Source: Puccinia triticina
Lineage: Eukaryota; Basidiomycota; Pucciniomycetes; Pucciniales; Pucciniaceae
Assembly (NCBI RefSeq): GCF_026914185.1
Contig: NC_070566.1
Location: 620,001 to 684,000 of the forward strand
Length of the DNA stretch: 64,000 nt
Reading direction: 5' to 3'
The notes under the pieces are model-generated. The model did no database searches and was not told the DNA's origin. It saw only the letters and a list, made by a program, of their open reading frames with translations. The position numbers were made by a program, and so were the translations under genes. Shown here piece by piece: positions 1 to 12,037 of the stretch. Numbering within the stretch: position 1 is the first letter of the stretch; each line of letters starts with the position of its first letter.

Positions 1-215
1 ACTACAGGGCCTCTATTGCTGCTATCAGCGCTAGCAGTGCTATTCAACTGCTAAAAAAGCTGATAGCGCTGTTAGCACCCATTAGTGTAGTGTAGCGGCC
101 CGTAGCAGGCGCTACAGCAAACGGCACTGTGTCAGGAACTACACAATGCTAAACTAGTGGATAGTGCACGCTACGGATAGTTTAGCATAGCGGCCCACCG
201 TTGCTAGTACTCACC
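1..215. repeat. Dispersed repeat rich in TAGC/GCTA words, copy A
   Basis: A stretch dense in short words such as GCTAGCAG, TAGCGGCC and GCTACGG. It reads as the inverted relative of 54121-54420: its start (ACAGGGCCTCTATTGCT) is the reverse complement of AGCAATAGAGGCCCTGT-like sequence near 54295. No ORF is supported. It is probably a non-autonomous repeat cut by the window start. Family unknown. Confidence 0.5.
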
Positions 216-1589
216 AGTCGCACAGTTGGTTGCATGGGCAGCCCCCTGTAGGAAACAACAGGGCAATTGGATGACTTCCCTGCCCCTTGAGTCTGGGAGC
301 CTCCCAGATCTCAATTTACACAACCAAACTCTTGATTTTCAGGATCAAGGAAAATGTTTTTCTAAGCCTGTAGTTTGTTGCTCTCATGTGTGCTGTTTGT
401 GGTTTTGGTAGGTGTCTTAATTTAGGATTCAGAGGGGCATCTAGAGCTCTCTAAATGCCGGCAGGAAGTCCTTCCTCCATTGTAGCCTAGTTGCAGTAGC
501 ACAAGAGCTGGAAAAAAGTGTGGGGCACAGGGTGTGCTTTATTGTTGTAGCAAGATTGCTTGACATGTTGCAAGCATCAATGGGTAGTTACAAATTACAA
601 TACGGTACAATAACCACTGTTATCCGTGTAGTGTACTACTTGCTGTTAATACACATAAGGCATTATTTTATTAGTAACAACCAATTTTTAGCCCGGGACT
701 GTATTGTAACAGGGCACATTTTCTCAAGTGTTACTTGTGTTATGCTACTAGTAAACACTCAGTAACACAATAAAGAGGGGTAAATGACACCCTCTGGCCA
801 ATATATTTTCTGAGATCTGCCCCTCTGTGCCGCCAGATGTTGTAACTAATGGAGGACTTCCCGTCATTTTTGAATAAATCTGGAATTTCAGATTTTGCAG
901 GGAAATCTGGAATTTGGGACTCTGGATTGCTTTGGGGATCTTCGGGGACCTAGATTTCCCTGCGAAATCTGAAATCTGGCGGCTCAGATCTGACTTTCCA
1001 GATTGACAGGAAGTCCTCCAATGCAAAAAATAAAAATCCCTAAGGTGAAATATTGCAACACACTTCTGTTACTGTTAACGGTAACTGTAATGAGAAAAAA
1101 ATTGGTATGATATTGGTATGTTATCAATAACAATACCATACCTACCCACTATAGTTGTCAGGGTACGTCTCTAAGGTGATGTTACTCTGAATGAAATTGA
1201 TACTGGGTATCAATGAGGACAGCGCTGGCAAAGCAGGAAAACAACTAAAACACTTAGACCGTAGTCTATCTCTACTCAATCGTTGATGCAGGAGGAGAAG
1301 CCAAACCTCTTGGGTAAGAGGGGCCTAGTGGAGAAAGATACTTGCTGGGATCTAGAGGATTCAGACGCCGGACAAAGGAGAGCCTCTCAAACTTACCTGG
1401 TCAGAGACTTACTAGTATCCGGGAGGTGAAGTTGAAGGCCAAGGGGAGTCACACGTGAAGGTTGGTGGAGAGGGAGGGAAGGTCAAAGAGTTTGAATCAA
1501 AGAAGTTGAATAAATGAAGAGATGGGAGCTTAATAGGTAAAGGCCCCAATCATTGATGTCTCAACAATGTAAGCAGGCTTGGTACCAAA
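216..1589. other. No gene recognised
   Basis: Short ORFs only, without splice-compatible partners or recognisable domains. Around 1055-1170 there is a degenerate stretch of TTAACGGTAACTG and TATTGGTATG words resembling the ends and body of the 5812-6228 MITE, so this may be an old relative. 1200-1590 shows nothing I can name. Confidence 0.4.
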
Positions 1590-1997
1590 AAACTCTGGGT
1601 CAGGTTGTGAATGGTTTGGGCCAACCCAAAACCGACCCAAGACCTTTGGGTTGGGTTTGGGCACATTCTTAAAGAAAATGACATGACCCAAACCCAACCC
1701 AACCCAACTTGTAAAATTTTCAGGTTGGGTTCGGGCAGCCTATTTCCTAATTGGGTCACCCTGCGACCCAACTATGATGCCTCCAACAGTCAAGTTGGGG
1801 GTTTTTGGCGCCTAAGAGATTGGTTTGACCTGAGACCCAAACCAACCCAACCCGGACCCAACCCAAAATAGTATGACATCCGGTTGGGTTTGGGCAGCAT
1901 ATTTTAAAATCTGCCCCAACCCAACCCAAACCACGCTAAATTTTGGGTCAGGTTTGGGCGCTGTTTTTTGACCCAAACCCAACCCGTTTACACCCTG
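1590..1997. mobile_element. hAT-terminus-like repeat with (CCCAACCCAA)n
   Basis: Alternating CCCAACCCAA and TTGGGTTGGG blocks on both strands. The right edge ends GACCCAAACCC...GTTTACACCCTG; its reverse complement starts CAGGGTGTAAACGGGTTGGG, the kind of end seen on hAT elements. The same word type ends the larger hAT element at 32609 and 37067. There is no transposase, so this is a non-autonomous copy or remnant. The left boundary is approximate. Confidence 0.5.
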
Positions 1998-2740
1998 AAC
2001 TCTGAGGGAAAACTCTCTTAAACTGGGAGCCCCCTTACTATATGGGAGGAATGAAGCCTTGACTCTTTTCCCTCCCATTCTTCCATCTTCTTGCCCGCTT
2101 AACAGCGGGCATACAACTTGCTATACATAGACAGATACCCTGCCAGGTACGCCACGGCAGCGGTCTCAACTCTACATACTGACTTCAATGTAATCAGCGC
2201 TCTCACTAGCACACTTCAGGACAAGGGAGACACTTTTGTGGCTCCTTGTTGGCTGCCTGCACTTTCTGGACTAGCAGGTAGCTGACAATTGTTGCAAGCG
2301 TGTCCAATTTCAGTAGGGGTGTGCAAGGTCATTGGATCAGCACAAGAAAAGGTGTTGGTGCTGGGGCTTGGTGAGTAGGGGTTGGCACTGAGATCCAATG
2401 AAGGCCAAGCTGATGTTCTAGAGAAAAAATTTGAAGCAGAGAGGATCTTAAGGGTAAAAAAATACAGATGGGGCTCTTTTGGACTAGAAAAAAAAGTGTA
2501 AGGACTTGGTTGAGTGCTTCACTGAACATTGTCAAAGAGGAACAGGGAGTGGCACAAGGGCTGTGAAACATTCTAGTTCCAACATCAGGGGGCTTTGTTG
2601 CAAGTGTCTATAACAGAGAGAGGGAAGCTCTCTGCTGGACTAGGAGTAGGAAGGATGGGGAGGAGTCAAGTCTAAGTACTTGTGGGAAGTCTGGGCTGAT
2701 GTAAGCAGGTGATGTCAAACTCCATAAAATATTATGTGTC

Positions 2741-2800
2741 CTATGGCAGTTGAACCCATGTCTCTTATATCCATCTCAAGTGTGCTAACCACTGTACCCA
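2741..2800 (-). repeat. tRNA-like (SINE-type) Pol III promoter remnant
   Basis: On the minus strand TACAGTGGTTAGCACAC (about 2781-2797) resembles a tRNA A box, and GGGTTCAACTGCC (2745-2757) resembles a B box. The spacing is tRNA-like. I could not fold a full cloverleaf, so a SINE-type fragment is more likely than a functional tRNA. Similar B-box-like sequence occurs near 4945-4957. Confidence 0.35.
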
Positions 2801-3263
2801 GGACGCTTGGATATGAATTGGGTGAATGAGCATCCACTGGTATCACATGAAGATCCCTAATTGAGGGTAAGACCTGTAAATGACAGGTAATGAATGAGTA
2901 GAACCACAACCTGACAGGTGACAGAACTTGTGAAACTCCACAAGGGGTGGGGTTTTACAGGTGGTTGTTCCAGAGAATATAGAATGGTGGGATGTACCAG
3001 GAATGGTTCATCAATCTAATCAGCTGCAGCAACATGAAGATGCCAAGTAGTATGATAGCCAAGTGAAGAAGTTTGTTGTTGAACATGTAAACCATCAACA
3101 TGATAGACAAGGGTGATATGCGGCCAACAAAAGACCATTACCATGATAGAGAAGAATGATATCCAGCCCACAAAGGAGCATTATCTAAAAGATAGATTCT
3201 GGCGGAGAAGCAAGACTGTAAGTTAAATAGATGAGTGAAAGAGTCAAAGAGGCAAAAAATCAA

Positions 3264-3511
3264 CACTACAAGAAAAACTCTAGAAACTGCCAGCAGTTCA
3301 TGACATGTGGCATAATCCAGTGTAACTGCCATTGTAACTCCACATAATTACATTATGCCCTTTCATGCACAGTCACTGTGCAATGTGCACAGTGACTGTG
3401 CATTCACGCTTGGTTGAAATAGAATTTGAGAAAGGCTTGAGTATCACCTCAAGCTTCTTTTTAGCTTCTGAATCTCAACTGCTAGCAGTTTCCAGAGTTT
3501 TTCTTGTAGTG
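3264..3511. mobile_element. CACTA-type MITE, copy 1 (248 bp)
   Basis: Starts CACTACAAGAAAAACTC and ends in its near-perfect inverse GAGTTTTTCTTGTAGTG. It is flanked by the 3-bp duplication CAA (3261-3263 and 3512-3514). CACTA ends with a 3-bp target duplication are diagnostic of the En/Spm superfamily. The interior carries the palindrome TGCACAGTCACTGTGCA (3366-3382) and its partner TGCACAGTGACTGTGCA (3386-3402). It has no coding capacity, so it must be moved by a transposase made elsewhere. Confidence 0.88.
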
Positions 3512-3514
3512 CAA

Positions 3515-3973
3515 TGAGTTTTTATTTCTGGATCAACAAACTCAAACTATAAATAGAAGAACAAATCTGATGGAAAACAATATAAAGCTATTCTATTATT
3601 GACTAGAAATGTATGCTAATGATGAACAAATGAAAAAACAGAGAGCTGAAATGCATGAATACTAACATTCAAGGTATAGCTGCAAAATTCCGTGCAGGCC
3701 CTCTGCTGCAGAATTGCAAAAGGCGGTGTGACAATTTTCACCCTGATGGTTGTGCGAAAATTTAACTTAACAAAGTCCCTCTCTATGTGGAGGGGGGGGA
3801 ACTGTCCTGCAGGGACCCTCCAAAGGAGGTACTTATGCACTAAGTCAACCCCACAGCCCAAGAGAATTTCAAAATGGCAGTTTTCAACTTGTTCTAGCAG
3901 CACCATTTCTCATTGGGTGAATAGGGAATAGAGTAACAAAAGATTCCCAATATCATGGAGAATCTGATGAGCT
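3515..3973. other. No gene; short AAGTCCCTC fold-back at 3772-3842
   Basis: AT-rich sequence without a supported gene. 3772-3842 has the arrangement ACAAAGTCCCTC ... GGACCCTCC...AGGTACTTAT, one of several short fold-backs of this type in the window. Confidence 0.4.
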
Positions 3974-4290
3974 GAGTACAGCGGGCACAATGTGGGCGTT
4001 GTTTGAGGGTCGTGGAAGGATGATAATTTCATCAGACTGAGAAGAAAAACAAACAGAGAAAGAAAGGTAGGAAAGAGAAAGAAAAGAGAGAATAGAAGAA
4101 GAAACAGACCTGAGGACAGCGGGCATGATGTGGGCGGTGTTTGAGGGTCGTAGAAGGATGATAATTTCATCAGACTGAGAAGAAAAACAAACAGAGAAAG
4201 AAAGAGAGGAAAGAGAAAGAAGAAGAAACAGACCTGAGGACAGCGGGCATGATGTGGGCGGTGTTTGAGGGTTGTGGAAGGATGATGAAA
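3974..4290. repeat. Minisatellite, about 2.5 copies of a 124-138 bp unit
   Basis: A block opening with GAGGACAGCGGGCATGATGT and running through GATGATAATTTCATCAG and AGAAAAACAAACAGAG recurs at about 3974, 4112 and 4236. The 190-residue minus-strand frame here is only a translation of the repeat (recurring LSLFVFLLSLMKLSS) and I do not regard it as a gene. Confidence 0.7.
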
Positions 4291-5811
4291 GGGTCCTTCC
4301 ACACCCGCTGCCTCAGATGAACTACATACAACTTGTGACATGTGTGTGAAAGATGAAAGACATGTGAGAAGCAGAAACCAGAAACAAAACCTGAGTAATA
4401 TACTCAACAGAATCTTGCTACATATTTTGTTAAATCTTTTTGGGGCTTTTTGGGGCTTTTTGGGGCCTTGAGTTGCACTCAACTTCCTTTGTTATGAAAA
4501 GATTGGTTGTGCTTCATCTTGTATTAAAAATCTTGCACAGTGCACTGCACACAATCCAAAACTAATGATATTCCCAAGGATATTTCAGATTGAGCAGAAT
4601 TTCTGGGGGTAGATTAGGATAGTACATAGGTGAGGACAGCTTGGGAGGTTCTAGAAATGAAAACTAGAGGAAAAATTATTTGCTGGAATTCTGGCTTGCT
4701 CTACTCTCCGCGCCGTTGTAAGACTCAAAAGGTGTCGTGAGACCCTTTTGCTGAATGGCGAAAGGTATGGGCGAGGTGCAAGCTCTGCCTTTCTGTATAT
4801 CAGAAAACAAGACCACCAAGGTAAGCTTGGCAATTTATTTTGTGATAGGATATGTTCGAAGATGAGATATATAAGAGGATTGTTGTCGATGTCCGAGGTT
4901 GATGGGGTTACTGATGTATGTGATAGGTGACGGCGACTTGATGTCTCGAGTGGGGCTTGAACCTAGGTCCTTGGCCTGGGGGTATATAAGTTCAGAAAGG
5001 GAGGAGTGATGAGGGTGAGAGGGAGCTAAGCTCAACCAGGAGTGGAACCGGGGACTGGTTACTGGTGAAAGGTGTGTGACTGAGCGGTGATATGAATTTC
5101 AAATAAAGTGTGAAAGGTATGTGAAACTGAGTGGTGATGTGAGCTGATAACTGTGATATGGATAGATAATATGAGTGATAAGTGAGTAGAGAATATAGAC
5201 CGCTGGATGGCATGAGGAGGGAACAACTGGCAGGCAGAGGCCTCCTTATATAGACAATGATGAGGGAATTTAGCTCCAGGGGAGCAGCTATGAGGGAATT
5301 TGGCTGGTGAGAAAGTACAACTGAGGGAATTTAGCTAGACCATCTACAATGCGTCCCTTTGATATGCAAACAGGATCATATATATTCATACAAGGATTTT
5401 CCAAGATCAAAGATATGCAAATGGGAAACAAACATATGCAAGGAAAAATAGGAGGTGACGACTGATAAAAGGAAGGAAGAAAAGTAATTCATGTGCCGTA
5501 TGCATTATGCCAAGTACGGTAGCCAAGAGTTGAGTCTGTGTGTGAACCCATTCGGACTGGTGCGTGAAAGGGGTGATTTGCGTATCTTCTGATCCGGTAG
5601 AGATATGAGAGTGGTTTCAGTGGGTGACTAGGGGTTATTTTGGTCCTAGATTCCATTTCTGATGTCCATTTGGCCGTATCTGGAGGCGTTTTGTGAGTAC
5701 ACATAAAAGTTTGAATTTTTCCTCCTACAAACACAGGAATAATGACCACACCATGTTTCAACATGCTCTTCTCCTTTGCTGTGTGTCAATACCCTCTTCT
5801 CTTGGTTCTAA
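4291..5811. other. Degenerate repeats, no gene recognised
   Basis: Around 4935-4990 the minus strand holds a B-box-like AGGTTCAAGCCCC next to CTTATATACC. Around 5240-5340 the phrase GAGGGAATTTAGCT recurs three times after CTCCTTATATAG; a related arrangement (CTCCTTATATATAGC, then repeated GAGGGATTT) appears at 7830-7965. These look like two decayed copies of one retroelement end. No coding sequence is supported. Confidence 0.35.
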
Positions 5812-6228
5812 CAACAGTGGGTAGTTACTTTACTTTACGATATCTGCGGGATTTTTGTAAAGTAACTACCTGCCGTTACTTTTTGCGCCGTTATCGTTAG
5901 CAGTAACGCGCGAACAGCGGCATCGCGCGTAACGTAGCGGGCCTCTTTTTTTGAGGCCGTTACCAGTAAAGTAACGCGTTATCCAGCAGATAACGCGTTA
6001 TTGAGCAATAAAAGGCCCAATTGGCCCTATTTTGGCCTTTTATTGCTCGTTATCTTGCCCGATATCTTTCGCTACGCGCTCAGATATAGTAACGGCCGTC
6101 GCGAAAAAAAAACTCTTGGTGTGATATTGATATCGCACTGCCGTTACTGGTAACAATAACGATAACGGCCAAAAAACGTTACGTTATCCTTACGTTATGC
6201 GTTACTGTAGTGATAACTACCCACCGTT
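5812..6228. mobile_element. MITE with 8-bp target duplication (417 bp)
   Basis: Ends are CAACAGTGGGTAGTTAC and (reverse complement of the right end) AACGGTGGGTAGTTATC. GGTTCTAA flanks both sides (5804-5811 and 6229-6236), an 8-bp duplication as made by hAT-type transposases. The interior is a long imperfect hairpin of ACGCGTTAT, GATAACG and a GGCCAA-centred core (about 5990-6055). No ORF. Confidence 0.82.
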
Positions 6229-6236
6229 GGTTCTAA

Positions 6237-8521
6237 ATGCATTGATGTCATGCATGACATCATTCAGTCATGTGATGTTAGTCAGTTTGTAGACATCACT
6301 TCCTTTCCACCTTCTCTTCTCCCTCCAGATCCGCATTGATTGATACTACACTCAAAATCACATTCTCCTCAAAATTATTCTCCAAACCAAAATCCCTGTT
6401 GATCCTAAATAGGCTTCAATGTCATTCTCAAGCCTATTCTAACTTTACTAATAACATTATTGTTATTCTCCAACTCATCTCTACACCATCATTTCAACTA
6501 CTCCCCTTATTCCACTGTCTCTTTCTCACCTTTTTGTATTTCACATCTTCTCTCCTCAAAAATTAACAACATCAAATTTCTCTCCTCCTCAAATTTAACA
6601 ACATCAAATTTGCCTCCAACCTATAGTTGAATTGTTGGCTCACTTCTACCGTGTCAATTATTGGCACTCTTCTAATTGATCTTTCTCCAATACCGTTGTG
6701 AGAACTCCTTTTGGGACGGGTGGCAGTTCTGCAAGGGGGAAATAGCAGTTATAATATTTCAAGTATGTATGAAGCTTTTACAACTGTTACGGGTGGTTTG
6801 AAATACCTGCCCCTCTATGATACTACACAAGAGTTATCACTACAAATTTATTTTATTGTTGTGGCAAACTAATGATAGAGAGAACTATGTGTAGCAGTCT
6901 CTAATCAAACTTGAATTCAGTGGAAATGCTGAGTGGATATTAAAAGAATAATTGAATTGAGATTTATTGCCTAAATGAAACCAACACGCTGAAAGAAAAC
7001 AATTAGAAATTGAAGAGCACATGACAACTGGAGGAAGAAGAAGAAGAGAACAAGAACCAACATAGAGACAAGCAAGGGTATATGAGAGATGAGGCTGTTG
7101 AGGTTGTGAGGACTAGGAAGGAAGATTGAGAAGAGCAGAAGCTGAGGTCAAGATGTTAGTTGATAAGCTGAAGTGGGATTGAGCGGATTGGGGTAAGGTT
7201 TCACCAGACAAACATGGAAGAAGCGAGTTGTAAGAAGAAAGAAAAGGAAGAAGGAATTGAAGTGGATGAGGAGGATTGAGTGATGTGATTGATTGTTGTT
7301 GAGTTGAGTTGATATTGAGTATGGCTGAGTTGAAGAGATGATGGACAGGTGTAAAGAAAAGAAGGAGGAAAGGGGAAGAAGGAGAGACAATGAAGAGATG
7401 TCACAAGTGTGAAATGGCTGTGATTTTTACAGATATGGGAAATGGAGTTGGTAGTGGAAATCAGTAGGAACGTAAGATATGTTTTGTATGTTTTATATGT
7501 CTTTTAGGGTGAGAGGCGTAGATGCCAAGGCATAGAATGTTTAGAGAAAACTGATGGTAGATGTGAACTATTCAAAGTGTCTTTGCCCTCCTCCTTAACC
7601 TTCAGTTAAGAATACAATGGGTTAAGATCACTTTGACTTGTTAAGGACACAAGTGCTGATGCTTTGCTACTTGACTACTTATATAATTCTGAGGTATTAA
7701 AGATGTTTGATGGGCAACTTAATTGAGATCACACTAGTGGATTTATGTGGATTTTGCTTGTAACTCTGAGTGAGATGTGTGTTCTAGTTAGGATTGCCTG
7801 AGTGACATGCTGAAATTGAGGAGGGAAAACATGCTCCTTATATATAGCAAAATGTGAGGGATTTTTGCTGGTGGGGAATTCAGTTGAGGGATTTATGCTG
7901 GTGTGACTTCTCCTTTGAGGGATTTTTTGCTTCATGGAAGCTTCTGTTGAGGGATTTTAGCTAGTGAGCCAAGTGATAAATGTGTGATCCAACATGTGAC
8001 TGATGATGTCATGTGACCATACAGGGATACATGTGTGTGCCTGTATAAACTACTCCCTAAATATGTACTTGTAAATGATTCTATACTCTGTATTACCAAA
8101 TATAATTCTATAGTGTTTGATTATGTTCTATCAAAAACAGTTTAATCCCAAATAACTTTTGACTGAGTGGAGCTAGCCTAGTGGTTCAAGTGAGTGACTA
8201 GGGGTTAAATGACATGTAGAATCTAACTATGCAATAATACATCCAAGAATATGCATCCTTCTCATACAGTGAATCAAGACTTTATGCAATTTGATACTTG
8301 AAACAGATTTGGCACACCACACCATCAATTACAAATCATTTCCATCCAGCATTCAATTCAATTTGGTGAGAAAAGAACTCAACATTTCTTCCAACTCTGT
8401 CATTTTTTATTATGTACTGAACTGTTCTCATGGTTAGCTTCTACGGTCCTATCCTCTTACTTCATTGTCTGGCCTCACCTCATTTTTAATCTTGAAAATA
8501 TATCAGAACAGTATAATCTCT
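6237..8521. other. No gene recognised
   Basis: AT-rich DNA with purine-rich stretches (7020-7400) whose minus-strand ORFs are Ser/Leu/Phe low complexity. 7830-7965 repeats GAGGGATTT/GAGGGATTTATGCTGG and resembles 5240-5340. Nothing else can be supported. Confidence 0.4.
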
Positions 8522-8768
8522 CACTGCAAAAAAAACTGTGTCAACTGTGAGCAGTTGACATGCGGCAACTCTGAGGAAGCTTGTGGTGTTACACCAGCCT
8601 TACTCAAGGTTTGACTCAACCCAAGCTTCAATGCACAGTCACTGTGCACCTTGCACAGTGACTGTGCCAACAAAGGCACTTCTGCATTCATGTGGAGTTA
8701 CAATGGCAGCTTGGCTTGAGTATCCTGCATGTCAACTGCAAGCAGTTGACCAAGTTATTTTTGCAGTG
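8522..8768. mobile_element. CACTA-type MITE, copy 2 (247 bp)
   Basis: Starts CACTGCAAAAAAAACTG and ends TTATTTTTGCAGTG, flanked by the 3-bp duplication TCT (8519-8521 and 8769-8771). Sub-terminal GTCAACTGNNAGCAGTTGAC palindromes lie at both ends, and the interior has TGCACAGTCACTGTGCA at 8632-8648 and a second copy from 8652. Same family and almost the same length as 3264-3511. Confidence 0.88.
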
Positions 8769-9535
8769 TCTATTCTTTAAAACAATGTATTTTATCTTTC
8801 AAACTTCTAACTCGTGTATTTTTAGTTTGAGTTTTTTCTTTGGTAATCTAAAAAATATGTAGTTCTAATAACATTCAAGGACAAATAAGTGAAGGCAAGA
8901 CTGGAAAAGTGCCCACCAAAATCCTCATTCTCTCAGGCCGCGGGGTCCACATCTAGTCTAACTAAGCCTCTCAAACAGAGGGGTGGCACATCCCAAAGGG
9001 ACTCTGCATACGCAGCATAGGAGAGGCTTATGAATTGTGTCATACTTTTTACCTGAGAGGTTGGGGCTTTTCTGGCTTTTTATGCCCTTTTTTCCTTTCA
9101 CCCTCCACACAGCAAAAACTGGCAAACCTCTGCTGAAGCCCTGAAGGTCCAATATAGCTGACCATCTTGGCTTCAGATCTCTGTCCTCATAATGAGGATT
9201 GGATGCATGAGCTGGATTGGCTGAGGCATATTAACCAGAGCCTGGAGAGCTTGCATCCTATGGAATTGAATTTAATGAGCATACTGTTTTCCGAGGTCAG
9301 TTCAATCTCCACATGTTATATAGCCCAGAATACCCCAAAAACCATAAGTTTGGAGGGTCATGGGAGGAGAACGCTTGGACTTCCAGATGTGTGTAGCGGC
9401 AAAAGACAGGGAAGAGTGAGACAAGTCTCATGGTCAAAAGGCCCTTTGGGAACACAGCAAAATTGGAAAGGCAAAAAGTCTACAGCAAAATGTATTGGAA
9501 GATTGGAATCCCTCAGGCCAAAATGTGGACATTAG

Positions 9536-9660
9536 TCCCAAGTCCCTCCTTTGGAGGTTGCGCTTTGCGCAAGGGCGCTTTGCGCAAGGGCGCTTTGCGC
9601 CAAACTTAACACAAGTCCCTTGCCTACGCTTGGGGGGCCCAAAGGGAGGGACTTGCTAAA
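9536..9660. repeat. Short fold-back repeat AAGTCCCTCC...GGAGGGACTT
   Basis: CAAGTCCCTCCTTTGGAGG at the left and AAAGGGAGGGACTTG at the right frame a core containing a triple CGCTTTGCGC repeat. It belongs to a dispersed family also at 3772-3842, 55812-55856, 56337-56388 and 58783-58855. Confidence 0.55.
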
Positions 9661-12037
9661 GTCGGCTTACAAGGAGGAGAGCTACCAGCCAAATGGCTGG
9701 GAGGTGATCTCACCCCCTCAATTCACCACTAGCACTTCAAAAAACATCCCGCTGCCGGCACCATTAGAAGTGCAAGATTCCAAGCACATTTATTCCAGCT
9801 TGAAATTCCCAAGTAGCTTCATCCCTTTCAATGAATCATTGTGTGAATAAAATGCCACTGTAAACAATCTGACTTCTTCAAGCCCGGATATCCCAACAAA
9901 TGTATCTGGTGTTATATACATAACCAAGTATCACACAGCAGACAAAACAAATACATATTATTTATGTATTCAACATCAGCACCTGGCTGCAGCAAGTCAA
10001 AATCCCGTGAGAGGTTTCATGGTCCAATGATCCAAACAGTTCCCCACCTGTCAAGGTTGACTTCACAAAATGAAAGAACACAGTGTGGAACTCCAACCGG
10101 TGCTGGGCCATCGGCAGTTACTGGAAGGGAGAGTGCGCTGTGCGCTGCCTTTGCCGTGGTCCGGAAAAGAAATGTAGGGGAATTGAGATAGCGGAAGTTG
10201 GAGGGGGGATTTGTTGAGAGACGACAAGGTTTAGATTCCCGTCGGCGGTAGTTTGTTGTTGAGGATCTGAAGAGGAAAGGAGTCTGGCAAAGAGGGCCGG
10301 AAGATGTGATCTAAAGAAGGGATTTGGGAAAAATGGGACTCAAGGTGCTGAGAGTTTGAACTCAGAAGACACGTGGATCAGAGAGGGATCAATAAGATTA
10401 AGATTCTGGATGGATGATCTGAAAAGCCAAAATAAAAGGGTTCAGACAAAGTCCATGCCGCCCCATCATCTGAGTTTGAGCTGAACTCAGACTCTGGGGA
10501 CTGTGACATGTTGTGGACAGGTCATCATACACCTGCGCGCCTCTGCATGCACAACAACAAAACAAGACAAAACAACAAAACAGGAAAAGAACCAGAATGA
10601 ACCAACCCTCCTCATGCAAACCCATCCAACGCGCACAGTAAGAAATTTAAAGTCAAAAATTAGACACAAAACCAGAAAAGAAAACACAAGGAAACAAAAC
10701 AAATCAATGGAAAAGGAGGAAACATCTTGAAACACCTTGAGGATCTTGAGGACTGAGTTCTTGAGACTGGGGGATGAAAGCTGAATATCTTGAGGACTGG
10801 ATACACTCCGCACTGAATCACCGCCTGTACCATTTGGCGCACCACAACAGCCAACTGCAAATTGCAAGCAACCGGCTATTTTGCACCATTTTTTTCCAAA
10901 AAACAAGGAAAAGATGCCTGAGAAGCAAGGCTACAACTTTGCCAATTCAGAATTGTTCTGAAGGGCTTGGTTTTTGCTCAAATGACTCTTGAGCTTAAAA
11001 ATGGTGAAAAGTTCACCATTTTCTCAAAGTGCTCAGGCCACGCGGGTGACTTTGGAGGTAAGCCCCTCCTACGGAGAGTCCGAGAGGCTTTGTTAAGCTC
11101 GGCTTCGCGCCAGCCCAGGCTGCACCAGGGCTCTCCCAAGTGGGGGACTTGTGTGAAGTTAGGGTCCACATAGCCCGCAAGTCCCTCCTTCAGACTCCAG
11201 AGGTCGCTTTGCTCCGTCAGCTAAGTTAGCGCAAACATCAGAGTGGACATCAGACATTGCCCGGCGGTGTTTCACCCGCCTCACTCGGAAACAAGGGGCT
11301 CGTCTCAAGCTAGGGTGTACTCCAGTATGAGATGAACCTGCCTCTCACTCTGAAGCGAGGGGCTTCTATTATGCTAACAACTTGCTACACGTTTGGAAGT
11401 TCAGCCCCAAGCAAGGTTTTGACTTGCAAGGCTCCACAAGCAGGAGGCCGAATGGGGTGGTGGATGTGTACGCGGAAATGATGAAACAGAGGGAAGCCTT
11501 TGTCGGAGACAAGTTCAGAGGAACTGGGGAGAAACCCCCGCTTCGCATCAACATGAAGGCACTCGGCTTTTCCGTTCGTCGATAACAGGCTTCTGCTTCG
11601 CTAGGCTCACGCTTCCCCTCCCCCCGATTAACCCACACCATGTTTTCAAGCCGCCAACGAATACTCTCTCTTGTTTTATGCTCTTTTCACGCGGCTCGCT
11701 GCATAGCCAAGCCTGTCTTCAAAATCAGTCATGGGGCAGATCAAGGCTCAACCGGTATTTTTCTCTGCCACCGATTCTCCTACATGAAATACTCGAAATA
11801 CAAAAGTTATATGATTCACTGATATTGTCCTTTTAACTTTAGCTAACATGGTACGTGATGTGGATGGTCATCAACTTTCGAGCTCTGGAACAATGTTCCG
11901 AGACTTGAAAGAAAGTTCAGATCCTCAACCAGCCGCGATTCCAGTCGCCCAAAAACGTCAGTCACATTTCTCACCGCGTAGTCACCTAAGCTCAAAAAGC
12001 GAAAGAAACTGATTGTTTGTGATTAAATCTGTCAGAG
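9661..12037. other. No gene recognised; fold-back at about 11058-11200
   Basis: Contains TAAGCCCCTCCTACGGAGAGTCCGAGAGGCTTTGTTAAGC (about 11058-11097, mirrored words), related to 59448-59516. The 139-residue minus-strand ORF near 10487-10906 has a Phe/Leu/Cys-rich low-complexity translation and no supporting splice structure. 11848-12010 could encode a short peptide starting MVRDVDGHQL, possibly an upstream exon of the next gene, but I cannot join it. Confidence 0.35.

Noticed and set aside
2741..2800. A functional tRNA gene on the minus strand
   Set aside because: A- and B-box-like words exist but I could not form the acceptor and anticodon stems; kept only as a SINE-like remnant.
3910..4482. 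190-residue minus-strand ORF with repeated LSLFVFLLSLMKLSS
   Set aside because: It is the translation of a 124-138 bp minisatellite; no promoter-like or splice context and no homology that I can recognise.
10487..10906. 139-residue minus-strand ORF, Phe/Cys-rich
   Set aside because: Low-complexity translation overlapping ORFs in several other frames; no exon partners.
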